64,000 nt of DNA from Devosia litorisediminis (GCF_018334155.1 NZ_JAGXTP010000002.1:186001-250000); one strand, 5' to 3'; counted from the stretch's first letter, positions 25,576 to 36,314 are shown. Program-made: numbers and translations. Notes: generated by a model from the sequence alone, not told the origin.

Positions 25576-27294
25576 TCAGACATCAAACCCTGCCTCAAGC
25601 TTGCTGATCAGATATTGCGCCGCTGCTTGCCCCCTCTGCTTTGCCTCAGCAGTTTCAGCATCGGAAAGCCAACGCGCATTTACGTCAATATCGATCTTGT
25701 GGTGGGGCAGGGGCGTTGCCGTTAAGAAACGCAAGAGCTGATGCGTGGCCTCTGACACGGCGATGTGGTCCGCGAAGCAATGCGGGCTTGTGGGCATTCC
25801 AAGATGAAGAGAACGCGCACTCTGTTTTTCCAGCGCAAGTTGACAGACGCATTGCGCAACGCTGTCGTCCAACCACATCTGGCTATCGCCTCCGAAGCGC
25901 TCGTGTTGCGTCGGGTCGAACCACATTCCACCGCCTTCGATTGCCCCGAAGAGCCGAAGATTGTCGGGCTCGTTCAATTTGCCCATTGGCCCCAATCCTG
26001 CGCGCGCGGCTAGTGCGATAAGCAGCTCCGTGATGGGTGAGGCTTCGGTTGCGGCTACGACACCTTTCGATCCAAGGAACTCGGCAGCCGACGCGCAGAT
26101 ATCGTCAGAAAGTGCTATGTGGCGAAATCCATAGTTGTCGACCCGCGCCGAGAGTAGGCTGCTCTGCCACCAGTTTGATGCCCTCACCTGAGTCATGGCT
26201 GCCCGCAAGAAAGCGAAGGCTTGCAGGTACCGTGCGGGACCACTTGAAACCGTTGGATCAGGATATTCCGTCGCATCAAACGCGTTCAACAACAGAGCTG
26301 CTTGCCAGTATGAAATTCGTGCCCTTTGTCCACGGGCGATTTCTCCAACGGCTGCGGCACATTCGTAAAAATTATGCAGTCCGCTTGTCCAACGCGCGAT
26401 GTGGCCAAGATCGGGGACCCCGAAATAAGCTACCGGCAGCAGGTCACTGAGCGACGGCCTCGAACCGTTGGCGCCGATGAAATCCATAATGTCGGATCGC
26501 TCATACGCCTCGTCGTCGTCTGTTTTGCTAAGCCTGATCAGCGCACTTTGCTGGGTCTGCGCAATCCCCTCGACCAAAAGGCCGGCCCTGAGAACGGTCA
26601 GCCAATATGTTATGGCTGCCTCCGTCGTATCATCGGCAAAGCTGAAGTCGCGATAGACCTCCATAACCTGTCTTATTGGCTTGATGCCCGGCGGAAGGAA
26701 TTTGCTGTAGATCGATACGTGGTTACCTGCACTAAATGTCGTCAGAAGCTTGTCGTAAAGTGCGTTTGGAGCCTCGCGTCCCGCCAGTCCGGAAGGCCAC
26801 CAGTCCTCAATTACTTTGTTGCCGCTACGGTGGAAGGCTTGGTCTGCGCCCGAAAGCGGTTCGCCCGCCAGAAGGTGCCCGAGATGGTGGAGCGCTTGGG
26901 CGATCATGAACTGGCGGGCATCAGCCACGCGGTTGAGGCGATCGGTCAGACGTGGTCTTCCTCGTCCCCGACCAGCTACACGTTGCCTGTCGATGAGATG
27001 GTGGAACAGCACTGGGTGGCCTTTCTCAAGACCACGTTTTTCATGAACGGTAAGATATCTTTCGACCTCACGACGAGCCATTTCAACCGGTTTAATGGGC
27101 GAGCCTATGGCCGCCAGTCCGAGGCAATCCTCGAGTGCCTTCTCATCACAATCGCCTTCCGGCATCACGATCGACAGACGCAATCCGAGCAAAACTTCAA
27201 TGGTGGGACTTGGCGCGTTCTCCCATGAAGCCACCAAATCGGAATAACGTGTCGGTCTGTAAGCGGCGTCACTGGTTGGTCTTGAACGAACCAT
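25576..27294 (-). CDS. Uncharacterised 572-residue protein
   Basis: I recognise no domain. It is soluble, with no signal peptide or clear membrane helix, and mixed helical sequence with many Trp, His and Ala residues. A basic RGRGRPRLTDRLNR patch lies about residues 110-125. It is convergent with the transfer-module genes and starts two bases after the stop of the 145-residue gene, so the pair is an operon. Long, intact and on a mobile element, it is a cargo or transfer-linked protein of unknown role. Confidence 0.6.
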   Translation of the reverse strand: MVRSRPTSDAAYRPTRYSDLVASWENAPSPTIEVLLGLRLSIVMPEGDCDEKALEDCLGLAAIGSPIKPVEMARREVERYLTVHEKRGLEKGHPVLFHHLIDRQRVAGRGRGRPRLTDRLNRVADARQFMIAQALHHLGHLLAGEPLSGADQAFHRSGNKVIEDWWPSGLAGREAPNALYDKLLTTFSAGNHVSIYSKFLPPGIKPIRQVMEVYRDFSFADDTTEAAITYWLTVLRAGLLVEGIAQTQQSALIRLSKTDDDEAYERSDIMDFIGANGSRPSLSDLLPVAYFGVPDLGHIARWTSGLHNFYECAAAVGEIARGQRARISYWQAALLLNAFDATEYPDPTVSSGPARYLQAFAFLRAAMTQVRASNWWQSSLLSARVDNYGFRHIALSDDICASAAEFLGSKGVVAATEASPITELLIALAARAGLGPMGKLNEPDNLRLFGAIEGGGMWFDPTQHERFGGDSQMWLDDSVAQCVCQLALEKQSARSLHLGMPTSPHCFADHIAVSEATHQLLRFLTATPLPHHKIDIDVNARWLSDAETAEAKQRGQAAAQYLISKLEAGFDV

Positions 27295-27296
27295 TT

Positions 27297-27734
27297 TTAG
27301 TCTTCCTCGATGTATCTTCGGTGTAAAGTGCGGCCCATCTGCTCGCGCAACTTTGACGGTCGCGAAGTGGTATTAGGATTTTCTTCGGTTGACGGGGCGA
27401 CTGCCTGCACAGGGGGCAAGGGTGAGCGACGGCCTGTGCCCTGATGTTCTGGTTTGGAAACAGTTGGAGACGTGGGCGCGATATTGCTGTCTCTTTGCCG
27501 ACGTGCCCGGGAGTACGCACTTCGCAGGTGATCGGAAGATAAGGGCCGATCGTTGTCCCGCCGCCAGTCTACGAGCGCGCACGAGATAGAAGGCCATGTG
27601 ATCCCCGATGACCGAAGGGTTGATAGGTCGCCCAGATTTTTGGCGACAAGGCGATCTAAAGGGATTTTACCGAACGGCATGATGGCCGACTTGTTCAGCT
27701 TGCGCAGCAGCGCTACCAGCCGCCTCTGGTCCAT
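27297..27734 (-). CDS. Uncharacterised 145-residue protein, possible HTH-like N-terminus
   Basis: The N-terminal half contains a GITWPSISCALVDWRRDN segment followed by LRSAYSRARRQ. This kind of pattern (repeated Trp and a basic Ser-Arg helix) is seen in small accessory proteins of conjugative plasmids. The C-terminal half is Pro/Ser/Thr-rich and probably disordered. It precedes the 572-residue gene in the same operon. A DNA-binding role is an inference; no family is claimed. Confidence 0.5.
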   Translation of the reverse strand: MDQRRLVALLRKLNKSAIMPFGKIPLDRLVAKNLGDLSTLRSSGITWPSISCALVDWRRDNDRPLSSDHLRSAYSRARRQRDSNIAPTSPTVSKPEHQGTGRRSPLPPVQAVAPSTEENPNTTSRPSKLREQMGRTLHRRYIEED

Positions 27735-28158
27735 ATTACGTCGAGCCCCCTGACACCCCGTCAGCGCTTCACCACTACCCCTCGAATTGCCTCGATTTGC
27801 TTCACAGAATTACTCAAATTGTTTCTTTCACACCTGTGCACCGATGGTGCAGATGTAAAGCCGACGAGAAGGGCGTCGACAGTCTTTCGCAACCCCTTGA
27901 GAACGACGATGCCCGTAGCGAAGGCAGAAGATCGATCCGTCTCCAAGGCAAAGGCTGGAAAGGCGCTAAGCGGCTGATAATCGTTGTTCCTTTCTCAAAC
28001 CGCCGACCAAAGACTTCCGAAGTCGGCGCGGGCAGGCGCATCGATGGGCAGGCCGGCGACGGTCATTCCGCGGGATAAGAGCTCTGGATAGACGAGCCAT
28101 GGCGCCATGGAGCCGCGCCAGCGGCCTTGCTCTCGGGCGAGGCGAACGGCCGGAGGCT
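27735..28158. other. Intergenic region, no confident gene
   Basis: A 61-codon minus-strand frame (27761-27946, TTG start) is the only candidate and has no clear ribosome site. The region borders the IS5-type remnant and is probably scar sequence plus the promoter of the 27.7-kb operon. Confidence 0.35.
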
Positions 28159-28560
28159 CTAGGTAGCGGACTCATAAAAGCGCATCCAGAGGCGTGAACA
28201 GGCGATGAGGACGGCTGCGAGGAAGTTGCGCGCTGACTTTTCGTATCGGGTTGCGATTTTTCGGAAGTGTTTGAGATTGTTGAAGAACCGCTCGACGAGT
28301 TTTCGCTGTCTTTAGATGGCCGGGTCGATACTGCGCTGCTGTTTGCGATCCCGCTGGGTGGAGATATGGCCTCGTCCGCCTCTTTGCTGGATCATCTCAA
28401 GGATAATACGGGCATCATAGCCGCGATCCGCGACAGCGTGTGTTTGGAGGAGCAAAAAACCGTAGAGCGCACTTAGGCCGCATTGCGCATCGCGCCGGCC
28501 GGACACAGACACTGAAATCGGCAACAGGCGCTGGCCATCATGGTCGAGAAAAGAGATTGT
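28159..28560 (-). pseudogene. IS5-family (IS427-like) transposase remnant with in-frame stop
   Basis: The minus strand encodes the C-terminal half of a DDE transposase: HAVADRGYDARIILEMI, then RDRKQQRS, then RKLVERFFNNLKHFRKIATR and ARNFLAAVLIACSRLWMRF. A TAA at 28312-28314 interrupts the frame where relatives have Tyr, and the same frame continues downstream to the natural stop at 28159-28161. The N-terminal half is missing, replaced by sequence running into the acyltransferase gene. The 5' limit is approximate. Confidence 0.75.
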
Positions 28561-28708
28561 CTCCTCGTCCAATGTACCGACGATCTCATTCGCTTGAGAG
28601 ACAAGTTGGTGGTTAGTCTCTGTTTCTACACCTAGGGGCATCTTCCGCCCTTGACGCAAAATCTTACGCCAATCAAGGTCGGCCTCGGTCTTAAAAGGGA
28701 TAGCACGC

Positions 28709-29779
28709 GTGTCCATCGAAAGCTCGCCACAGCCGCCGTTCAATCAGGCCCTGCATCTCGTCCGCGGCCTATGCGCGCTTGGGGTCGCTGCATATCATTA
28801 CCTGAGCTGGGAGCACGACATTACGGTCGAAAGTGCTGGGGCGTTTCTCGTCTACGTCTTCTTCATTCTATCGGCTCTGACGATGATGATAGTTTACGCT
28901 AGAGACTTCTCCAAAGGCATCCACTTCGACCGCATAGCTGACTTCTATCGCCGGCGGGCCGCGCGCATCTTGCCCTTGCTGCTATTCGTCGCGATTATTG
29001 CGCCTTCGTATAGCATTCTGCTTTCTGGTGGCGAGTTGACCGCAGAGATTCTGGCGCATGCGTACCTGACGAGCTCAACGCTGATGGGCCTGCAAATGCC
29101 GGGATTGATGTCAGGTGTGGTTGCGGCATGGTCTCTTGGCATAGAGGCAGTCTTTTATCTGGTCTTTCCAATCTTAGCGCTGCTGGCCTGCCACGTGCGC
29201 CTCCGCACAATATTGATCGCCACTGCGCTGCTAATAACTGCCCAACAGTCAGCGATCCTGCTTATTCGGAATGAGACGAACCCGGAATTCTGGTTCCGTT
29301 ATGCAAACCCGCTAGTATTCTCGCCATTTTTTGCGATCGGGGTTGTAATATATTTTCGACCATTGCAAGTGCGGGCCGCAAACTTTTGGTTTTCAATAGC
29401 GGCGTTGTTTTTGGTGGCCGGGTTCTCTTTGATTTCTCCGATGGATGTGTACCGAGATCCGGTCGCATATCTTTTTTTAACAGCTCTAGCGGGTGCTGCC
29501 GTCCTGACGGCCTACTCCGCGAGGGTGCCGGCATGGGCAACAAAGGCAAGCGCATTCTTGGGCGATATTAGTTATGCGCTCTACCTAACGCATTGGTTCG
29601 CCTACAAAGGCAGTAGCTGGTTTGCATCGAAGGTGGGGGTGGAGGTCGCGCAGCCTTTTCTATTTGTCCTATTCGCAGTGGGTATGGCCCATCTTCTGTT
29701 CCGTTTCCTAGAGATCCCCGCCCGTGACTGGTTGCGGGGCAATCGTCGGCCATTTACTGAGTCGGCTGCTGCTGAGTAG
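28709..29779 (+). CDS. Membrane acyltransferase 3 family (OafA/WecH-type O-acetyltransferase)
   Basis: 356 residues with about ten membrane helices. The family motifs are present: RGLCALGVAAYHY near residue 19 with the catalytic His, a basic FYRRRAARILP loop, and WSLGIEAVFYLVFP with the conserved Glu. There is no extracellular SGNH domain. These enzymes O-acetylate sugars of LPS, capsule or peptidoglycan using acetyl-CoA. GTG 28709 has AAAGGGA eight bases upstream. It lies between two IS remnants, so it may have been moved relative to the main glycan operon. Confidence 0.85.
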   Translation: MSIESSPQPPFNQALHLVRGLCALGVAAYHYLSWEHDITVESAGAFLVYVFFILSALTMMIVYARDFSKGIHFDRIADFYRRRAARILPLLLFVAIIAPSYSILLSGGELTAEILAHAYLTSSTLMGLQMPGLMSGVVAAWSLGIEAVFYLVFPILALLACHVRLRTILIATALLITAQQSAILLIRNETNPEFWFRYANPLVFSPFFAIGVVIYFRPLQVRAANFWFSIAALFLVAGFSLISPMDVYRDPVAYLFLTALAGAAVLTAYSARVPAWATKASAFLGDISYALYLTHWFAYKGSSWFASKVGVEVAQPFLFVLFAVGMAHLLFRFLEIPARDWLRGNRRPFTESAAAE

Positions 29780-30041
29780 TGGTCATGCCAAGCTCCACTT
29801 AGGTGTTTGATCCGTCTGACTTTCATGCAACTCAGACGATATGGTGCATTCCCTTGCGACCTCGCTGCAATCCCATTGTTATCCTCAGAAGATAGTCGAA
29901 CCCGGATTTGATGACAGCCAGAAGATTTCGCTGGCCGGTCGTTCGCGGTGATATACGAGGGCGTCACAGTTTTTTGCTGTGAAATCCTCCGTCAGCCGGC
30001 GTTTACACACGGCGTCGAAGCACACTTGGCTCAGAGCACAG

Positions 30042-31028
<987 letters not shown>

Positions 31029-31278
31029 CAGCGCCACCCATTGCAGTGTAGGAAAAGCAGGAGCAGCCAAAAGGGACCGCCTCGACAAATTGTGTGTCAG
31101 GTGGACTCAGATAATTCTGCACCAGAGCGCGGCCTCAGGACCGGAGAAGGTAATCTCATACCGGTCGACGTTGTGCTCACCCAGCGTTAATTGCGGAACC
31201 GCATCCGCCGTTGAAGATAACGGAGGCGGTTCGTGTGAATGCCATAGTCGAGCCTGAAAGGGGCTCTAAGCAGCCCTC
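31029..31278. other. Leader of the lipoprotein gene
   Basis: About 250 bases with no gene. It includes the duplicated CAG of the IS3 insertion and probably the promoter for the 31.3-34.9 kb O-acetylation unit. Confidence 0.3.
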
Positions 31279-32367
31279 ATGATAAGCGCCCACAAGTTCA
31301 TAGGGCTGGCGGTTTTCGCTCTCATGAGTGTCGGCCTAACAGGCTGTCGATATGAGACTGTGGAGATCAAAGTCCAGCCTCCCAAGTTGTCGGGAGCCAT
31401 GCTGGCCGCAGCTCAAAGCGCTGCCGACCCCAGCAGCTCGGTGCTGGAGGAGATCGTCAAACGGAGAGTTAGCCTTTTTCCTCCGGTCACGCCGCCGGAC
31501 CTTCACTTGATCATTGCTGACGGTGTGCTCGAGAGCTATTCCACTAAAGCCAACTACCATGTCGAAACCCCGCGCTGCAAAGGTGAGGCTTTGGACTTCG
31601 AGATCGCAGCGGCAGTGAACTTCGGCCTACGTGGCTACACCTTCGATTCCGATAAATGTGTTCGTCACGAAGTAGGTGATTATGACACGGCCTACTATTC
31701 TGTCGCCGTTGACCATCTGCAAAACCTGTTGGCCTTCGCTATACCTGGTCATGCCCGAATCGAGATTTACGATCTCGACTCCCTCGAAATCCTAGGGAGC
31801 ATTGCCGGCTATAGCGCGACTACTTTAGACTTTCACAAGGGCCGTCTCTTCTTCGGCGGCTATCCAGAAGGCGGAGCGTGGGACCAAGCTTCAATATTCT
31901 CCGCTGATCCTGGTCGGTTCGAGGTTGTTGACGAGTTCTTTCAACGGGAGTTGGCTGACGTTCGCGGCATCGCCTTCTTTAATGGCTTGGTTGCAGTTTC
32001 TGACAGCTATCGCAATCGTGTGATCCTCGCTGAGGATGAGATCTTCGAACCCCAGATCATCTATGAGGGCTTAAACTATCCCAACGGTGTGTCGTTTGAT
32101 CATGAAGGCAATCTGCTGATTGCTGACGAACATAATGGTCTAATCCACCGTGTGAGCTTGGACGGTGATATTGTGTGGAGTTCTCCACCTTTTCAGTTGA
32201 TCTCGCCTGGAAGCGTCGTTGAAGTTGCGGAGGGCTGCTACAGCGGCCACTATTTGGTCGCAGACGCGGACGGCAACCGCATAATTCTCGTCGATCCCGT
32301 GAGTTGGGAGATCAAATTCGAAGTGACCGGGACGCGGTCAGTCCTCAAGGCTGTACCAATCTACTAG
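31279..32367 (+). CDS. Lipoprotein with NHL/SMP-30-like beta-propeller
   Basis: 362 residues. A lipoprotein signal ends in the lipobox LTGC (Cys about residue 23), so the protein is membrane-anchored outside the cytoplasm. The rest looks like a beta-propeller: repeated strands such as LAFAIPGHARIEIYDLDS, GLNYPNGVSFDHEGNLLIAD and GHYLVADADGNRIILVDP, as in NHL or gluconolactonase-like repeats. It precedes the MBOAT and SGNH genes, so a role in surface glycan acetylation or binding is a fair guess. No catalytic claim is made. Confidence 0.65.
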   Translation: MISAHKFIGLAVFALMSVGLTGCRYETVEIKVQPPKLSGAMLAAAQSAADPSSSVLEEIVKRRVSLFPPVTPPDLHLIIADGVLESYSTKANYHVETPRCKGEALDFEIAAAVNFGLRGYTFDSDKCVRHEVGDYDTAYYSVAVDHLQNLLAFAIPGHARIEIYDLDSLEILGSIAGYSATTLDFHKGRLFFGGYPEGGAWDQASIFSADPGRFEVVDEFFQRELADVRGIAFFNGLVAVSDSYRNRVILAEDEIFEPQIIYEGLNYPNGVSFDHEGNLLIADEHNGLIHRVSLDGDIVWSSPPFQLISPGSVVEVAEGCYSGHYLVADADGNRIILVDPVSWEIKFEVTGTRSVLKAVPIY

Positions 32368-32419
32368 CAATTCTGCCGGCATAGCGGCTATCCGCTTGTT
32401 TTAGAGGCATGCGATTGCT

Positions 32420-33847
32420 ATGAGCGGCAACGATCCGCTCGGGGCCGACATGCTTTTTTACGATCTACCGTTCTACGTGCTTTTTGCGCTTGTCCTGCCG
32501 CTCAACTTTGCGCTGCGCGGAAAAGCGCGGATCACGATGCTTCTAGCGGCCAGCTACATCTTCTACGGTTGGTGGGACTGGCGCTTTCTCTCGCTGCTCA
32601 TAATATCGACCGCCGTGGATTACATCGTTGGCATCATGATGGAACGCGCAGACGAGCAGCGAAGACGAAAAGCGCTCCTTGCGATCAGCATGCTCGCCAA
32701 TTTGGGCATGCTTGGTTTCTTCAAGTATTTCAACTTTTTCACCGACACCTTCGTCGCGGCCTTCAGCATACCTGACAGCCAGCGCTTCTTCGTGGACGTC
32801 GTCCTGCCGCCGGGAATATCGTTCTATACCTTCCAAACGATGTCCTACACGATTGACATTTATCGACGCAGGGTAAACGCTGAGCGCAGTATCCTGACCT
32901 TTGCTACGTTCGTTTCCTTCTTCCCACAGTTGGTTGCCGGCCCCATTGAGCGCCCAGGAAAGCTCATACCCCAATTGCATCGTGAGCCGAAATTTCATTG
33001 GGCCAACGTCTACTATGGCTCGCGCCTTTTCATTCTCGGCCTATTCAAAAAACTGGTCATTGCGGACAACCTGGCAAAGATTTCCGACGCTGCCTTCGCT
33101 GACCCAAGTGGACAAACCTCGGTAGGACTGGCGATCGCCGCCTATTGTTTCGCTATACAGATTTATTGCGACTTCTCAGGCTATACCGACATGGCGCGAG
33201 GTGTCGCCAAGATGATAGGCGTCAATCTAAGCCTGAACTTTAATCTTCCCTATTGGTCCCGAACCTTAAATGAGTTCTGGCGACGCTGGCACATGACCCT
33301 GTCGTACTGGCTTAGAGACTACGTCTACATTCCGCTTGGTGGATCGCGCCAAGGCCTATGGATGCACTGCCGCAATCTGCTCATAACTTTTACCTTGAGC
33401 GGCTTGTGGCACGGCGCCTCATGGACGTTTGTCCTTTGGGGCGTCCTTCACGGCAGCTACATAATCGGCGAGCTCTTGGTTGGGCGACTAACGAGATGGC
33501 GCCCGCCCCCTGCTATCCAGATTTTCCTGACTTTCCACGTCGTGGTGGCACTTTGGATTCTGTTCCGGGCGCAGACGATGGCTGCAGCCAGCGCTTTCTA
33601 CACAACGCTCCTTTCGCCTTCTTCATGGTATTGGACTTCAGCGGACCAAAGCAATGCTCTTTTGCTCTTGCTTTATGCATCGCCGTTGGTGCTGTTCCAG
33701 CTTTGGCAGTTTAGAGCGGACAGCTTGGTTCCTGACCTACGATGGAACAATCGGATCGTGCACGGCCTGGCGATGGGCACGTCCGCATTCTTCGCAATAG
33801 CCTGGGGAGCGACCGGTGGTGGCCAGTTCATTTACTTCCAGTTCTAA
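32420..33847 (+). CDS. MBOAT-family O-acyltransferase (AlgI-like)
   Basis: 475 residues, multi-pass. The MBOAT signature is clear: PPGISFYTFQTMSYTID, VAGPIERPGKLIPQ, the core FWRRWHMTLSYWLRDYVYIP and the invariant His region LSGLWHGASWTFVLWG. It moves acyl groups across the inner membrane for transfer to an exopolysaccharide. ATG 32450 (MLFYDLPFY) resembles the usual start of relatives and may be the true one; 32420 is the longest. Its 3' end overlaps the SGNH gene by 32 bases, the usual pairing for this system. Confidence 0.93.
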   Translation: MSGNDPLGADMLFYDLPFYVLFALVLPLNFALRGKARITMLLAASYIFYGWWDWRFLSLLIISTAVDYIVGIMMERADEQRRRKALLAISMLANLGMLGFFKYFNFFTDTFVAAFSIPDSQRFFVDVVLPPGISFYTFQTMSYTIDIYRRRVNAERSILTFATFVSFFPQLVAGPIERPGKLIPQLHREPKFHWANVYYGSRLFILGLFKKLVIADNLAKISDAAFADPSGQTSVGLAIAAYCFAIQIYCDFSGYTDMARGVAKMIGVNLSLNFNLPYWSRTLNEFWRRWHMTLSYWLRDYVYIPLGGSRQGLWMHCRNLLITFTLSGLWHGASWTFVLWGVLHGSYIIGELLVGRLTRWRPPPAIQIFLTFHVVVALWILFRAQTMAAASAFYTTLLSPSSWYWTSADQSNALLLLLYASPLVLFQLWQFRADSLVPDLRWNNRIVHGLAMGTSAFFAIAWGATGGGQFIYFQF

Positions 33848-34889
33848 GCGTCGAGGCTCGAAATGGGCGTTCCTCACCGCATTTCTTGCGTTCGCGGGCT
33901 TGAATGCGGCACTGCTGGCCGCCGCCCCATACTTTGACAGCAATTATCTCCTTATGGAGGACATCAACTCCGGTGAGTGGCTGCCTGGTGCAGAAATCTT
34001 GATCTTGGGCGATAGTCGCAGCCATCAAGGCGTTGTGCCACCGATCCTGAGCGCCGAGCTTAAACAATACGGGTTGCAAGCCGCAGCGATAAATCTGGCC
34101 CGCCCCGGCCAACAATTGCCGTTCATGCATTACTTTTCAAACCGTGTTCTGGAACAGGCTGAAGTCAAGCCTCAGGCGGTACTGCTGAACATCTCGTTCT
34201 ATCTGCTCGGCGGCCAGCAATGGATGAAGGATATCTATACTGCCTACTACCGGCCCACCTTCGCCGAGGCAGCCTTAGCTTGTAGCACGCAGCTACTCAA
34301 CTGTATGGAAGCCGCCGAGTGGTTCATGGGCACTCGATTGCCAGCAGTCACCTTTCGTTCTCGCATAAACACCCTGATCAATAAGAGCGTGACTGACCTT
34401 CCAGGGGTCGGGGACGAAATTTTGGGCATTCAGGAACAGCGGGAAGCGATGCGCTTCTCCGTGGCGCAAGGCTACATGACTAGAGGCAATGACCATATTT
34501 CGCGTGACGACGTCCCAATGCCCCACGGATATTCAACAGGGATTGAGAACGGCTACTCCGTCTATCTGAACTACTTTGACCGGATGGTTCAGTCTTTGAC
34601 CAGCAGAGGCATCAAGGTCTTTGTCTATCAGTTTCCTTGGCCGGAGCAGCGGAAGGACGATCCAAGTTTTCAAGAGGTTCTGGCCTACTATGATAAATTG
34701 CTGGAAGCTCATGGCGGGAGCGATGTGCACTTCCTGCCCACCTATCGCTTTTGGCCGACAGAATATTTTGTCGATCCGTTACACCTGAACGAGTTCGGCG
34801 CCCAGCGGCTTTCTCGGGAGCTCGCTACCGAATTGGCTCACCACCCAGATTTCCAGGAGTTGTTCAGTCCGAAGGTCGCTTCCAACTGA
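33816..34889 (+). CDS. SGNH/AlgJ-like O-acetyltransferase partner of MBOAT
   Basis: 357 residues from GTG 33816, with GGGGAG six bases upstream. One N-terminal membrane anchor (about 17-39) is followed by a periplasmic SGNH-hydrolase-like domain. The nucleophile block is GDSRSHQG (about 65-72), and the Asp-His block is FVDPLHLNEFG near the C-terminus. In alginate-type systems the AlgJ/AlgX partner receives acetyl from the MBOAT protein and acetylates the polymer. The overlap with the MBOAT gene supports this pairing here. Confidence 0.82.
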   Translation: MVASSFTSSSKRRGSKWAFLTAFLAFAGLNAALLAAAPYFDSNYLLMEDINSGEWLPGAEILILGDSRSHQGVVPPILSAELKQYGLQAAAINLARPGQQLPFMHYFSNRVLEQAEVKPQAVLLNISFYLLGGQQWMKDIYTAYYRPTFAEAALACSTQLLNCMEAAEWFMGTRLPAVTFRSRINTLINKSVTDLPGVGDEILGIQEQREAMRFSVAQGYMTRGNDHISRDDVPMPHGYSTGIENGYSVYLNYFDRMVQSLTSRGIKVFVYQFPWPEQRKDDPSFQEVLAYYDKLLEAHGGSDVHFLPTYRFWPTEYFVDPLHLNEFGAQRLSRELATELAHHPDFQELFSPKVASN

Positions 34890-35192
34890 AAGCAACGCCG
34901 CCAAGGCTCAGAACTCTCGGCCATTTATTTTGAGCTGACCATCGTAATGCGCGCCAAAAATCGCTGGCGAAACAGGGCGGCAGTATCTTCTCCATCATCG
35001 AGGCAGCTACATCCCGACTGGAAGAAGAATGCAGATTGATCAAAATGCAGATTGATCAAAGTGGGTGCCCGCGGCCCACATTGAAATTCTCGGCAGGAGC
35101 GCCTATGGACGCTGTCGATTCAAGTAACCTCCGAAGTTGCGTCGGACGTCATGATCAGGCTATTCTCCAAAATGATAGCTGTCGGCAGCGCT
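34890..35192. other. Convergent intergenic region with a tandem repeat
   Basis: No gene recognised. It lies between the 3' ends of the SGNH gene and the minus-strand polymerase-like gene, and contains a perfect 16-bp tandem duplication (35029-35060). Confidence 0.5.
35029..35060 (+). repeat. 16-bp perfect tandem duplication
   Basis: ATGCAGATTGATCAAA occurs twice head to tail (35029-35044, 35045-35060). Probably a slippage product; each unit includes TGATCA. Confidence 0.9.
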
Positions 35193-36257
35193 TCACTGAG
35201 CAGAAGCAGCAAGCCGCAACATCACGGGCTTGACGTTCCCAGATGCGAACAACAGGAACGGGATAACACCCAGCATAAGCACGGAATATCCGAACAAGCC
35301 TCCAACCATTGCCAACACAAGGGACAGATGGACGAGGTTTAGCTCAGGCGAAGATGTTCGCAACATTTGAACCGGCCGCCAGCCGTAGTAGCGAGCGACA
35401 AACGCTGCCACAACAACTCCCAACCACCAGTATGGAAGGGCTGCTCCCAGCACCCCCCCAGTGGCGGGAATGTCATCTTGCTCGACCAGGTCTCCCAGCC
35501 CAATTGATTTGGCAATGTCCCCGCCCGCTCCATGTCCTAGCATCCGAACAACGGCAGATTCATCGCCACCATAGTACACTAGGTTCTTCCCAAGCCCTAT
35601 CAGAGCATAGCTAACGAACAACGCTAGCACTATGACAATCGAGATGGCAGCAAGCGGAGTATCTTTAAGCAGTCGGTTGTCCATCATGTAGGCAATCGAA
35701 ACAACCCCTGCCGAAAGCGCCATTGCAGCCAGCAATGTGCCAGAACTCACCCCTGCCAAAAGACACCCAATTAGAACGCAGGTGGCGTGGCTAGATTTCC
35801 ATTTCCGACACTTGAACCAGTTCGCCCCCGCAAAAATTATGAACAGGTAGCCACAAAAGGCCAGGAGCAGTCGGCCGTTCATTAGCGTGGCCAAAGCGAA
35901 TATGCAGAAAACTACCGCATCGCGCCGCCACACGTGCCCCTGCGAGCCCCAGACATCGATATCGATTCGGTTGACGAGCGTACTCATGACGTACAGCACA
36001 AGGACACAAACATAGCTAAACGCTAGGTCTGGCGTCACTCCCAGGAACTCGGCCGCCGCGAAGACAGGATAGTAGAGCACGTAGCGAAGCCCATGTGGGT
36101 GTCCGCTGAGTAACGCCCCGAGAGGGTTGTGCCCAACAATCTGCCACATGTGCCACGCTTGGGAGTTCAGGGTGAACGTTTTCCACCCGGCCAATACCGT
36201 GAGCGATAGCGCTAGGGTGGCGAAGAAGGCCACAAGGCTGAATCGTTCGGTCTTCAT
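35193..36257 (-). CDS. Polytopic membrane protein, possible EpsG/Wzy-type polymerase
   Basis: About 354 residues from ATG 36257; frames from 36290 or 36314 would add short hydrophilic tails. Some ten hydrophobic helices are visible, with a central periplasmic loop (HPHGLRYVLYYPVF) and FCIFALATLMNGRLLLAF, which resembles the EpsG family. Wzy and EpsG proteins polymerise repeat units of surface polysaccharides. It is the only polymerase candidate near a flippase and initiating transferase, which supports the call. It is on the opposite strand, so it is separately expressed. Confidence 0.6.
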   Translation of the reverse strand: MKTERFSLVAFFATLALSLTVLAGWKTFTLNSQAWHMWQIVGHNPLGALLSGHPHGLRYVLYYPVFAAAEFLGVTPDLAFSYVCVLVLYVMSTLVNRIDIDVWGSQGHVWRRDAVVFCIFALATLMNGRLLLAFCGYLFIIFAGANWFKCRKWKSSHATCVLIGCLLAGVSSGTLLAAMALSAGVVSIAYMMDNRLLKDTPLAAISIVIVLALFVSYALIGLGKNLVYYGGDESAVVRMLGHGAGGDIAKSIGLGDLVEQDDIPATGGVLGAALPYWWLGVVVAAFVARYYGWRPVQMLRTSSPELNLVHLSLVLAMVGGLFGYSVLMLGVIPFLLFASGNVKPVMLRLAASAQ

Positions 36258-36314
36258 GGTGCCACTCAAGCTTGGTTGTGCGGCCCTCATACCGCCTGTC
36301 CGAGCGCGATGCAA

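Noticed and set aside
26326..27228. 300-codon plus-strand open frame inside the 572-residue gene
   Set aside because: No ribosome site and no protein-like pattern. The minus-strand frame is longer, intact and operonic with its neighbour.
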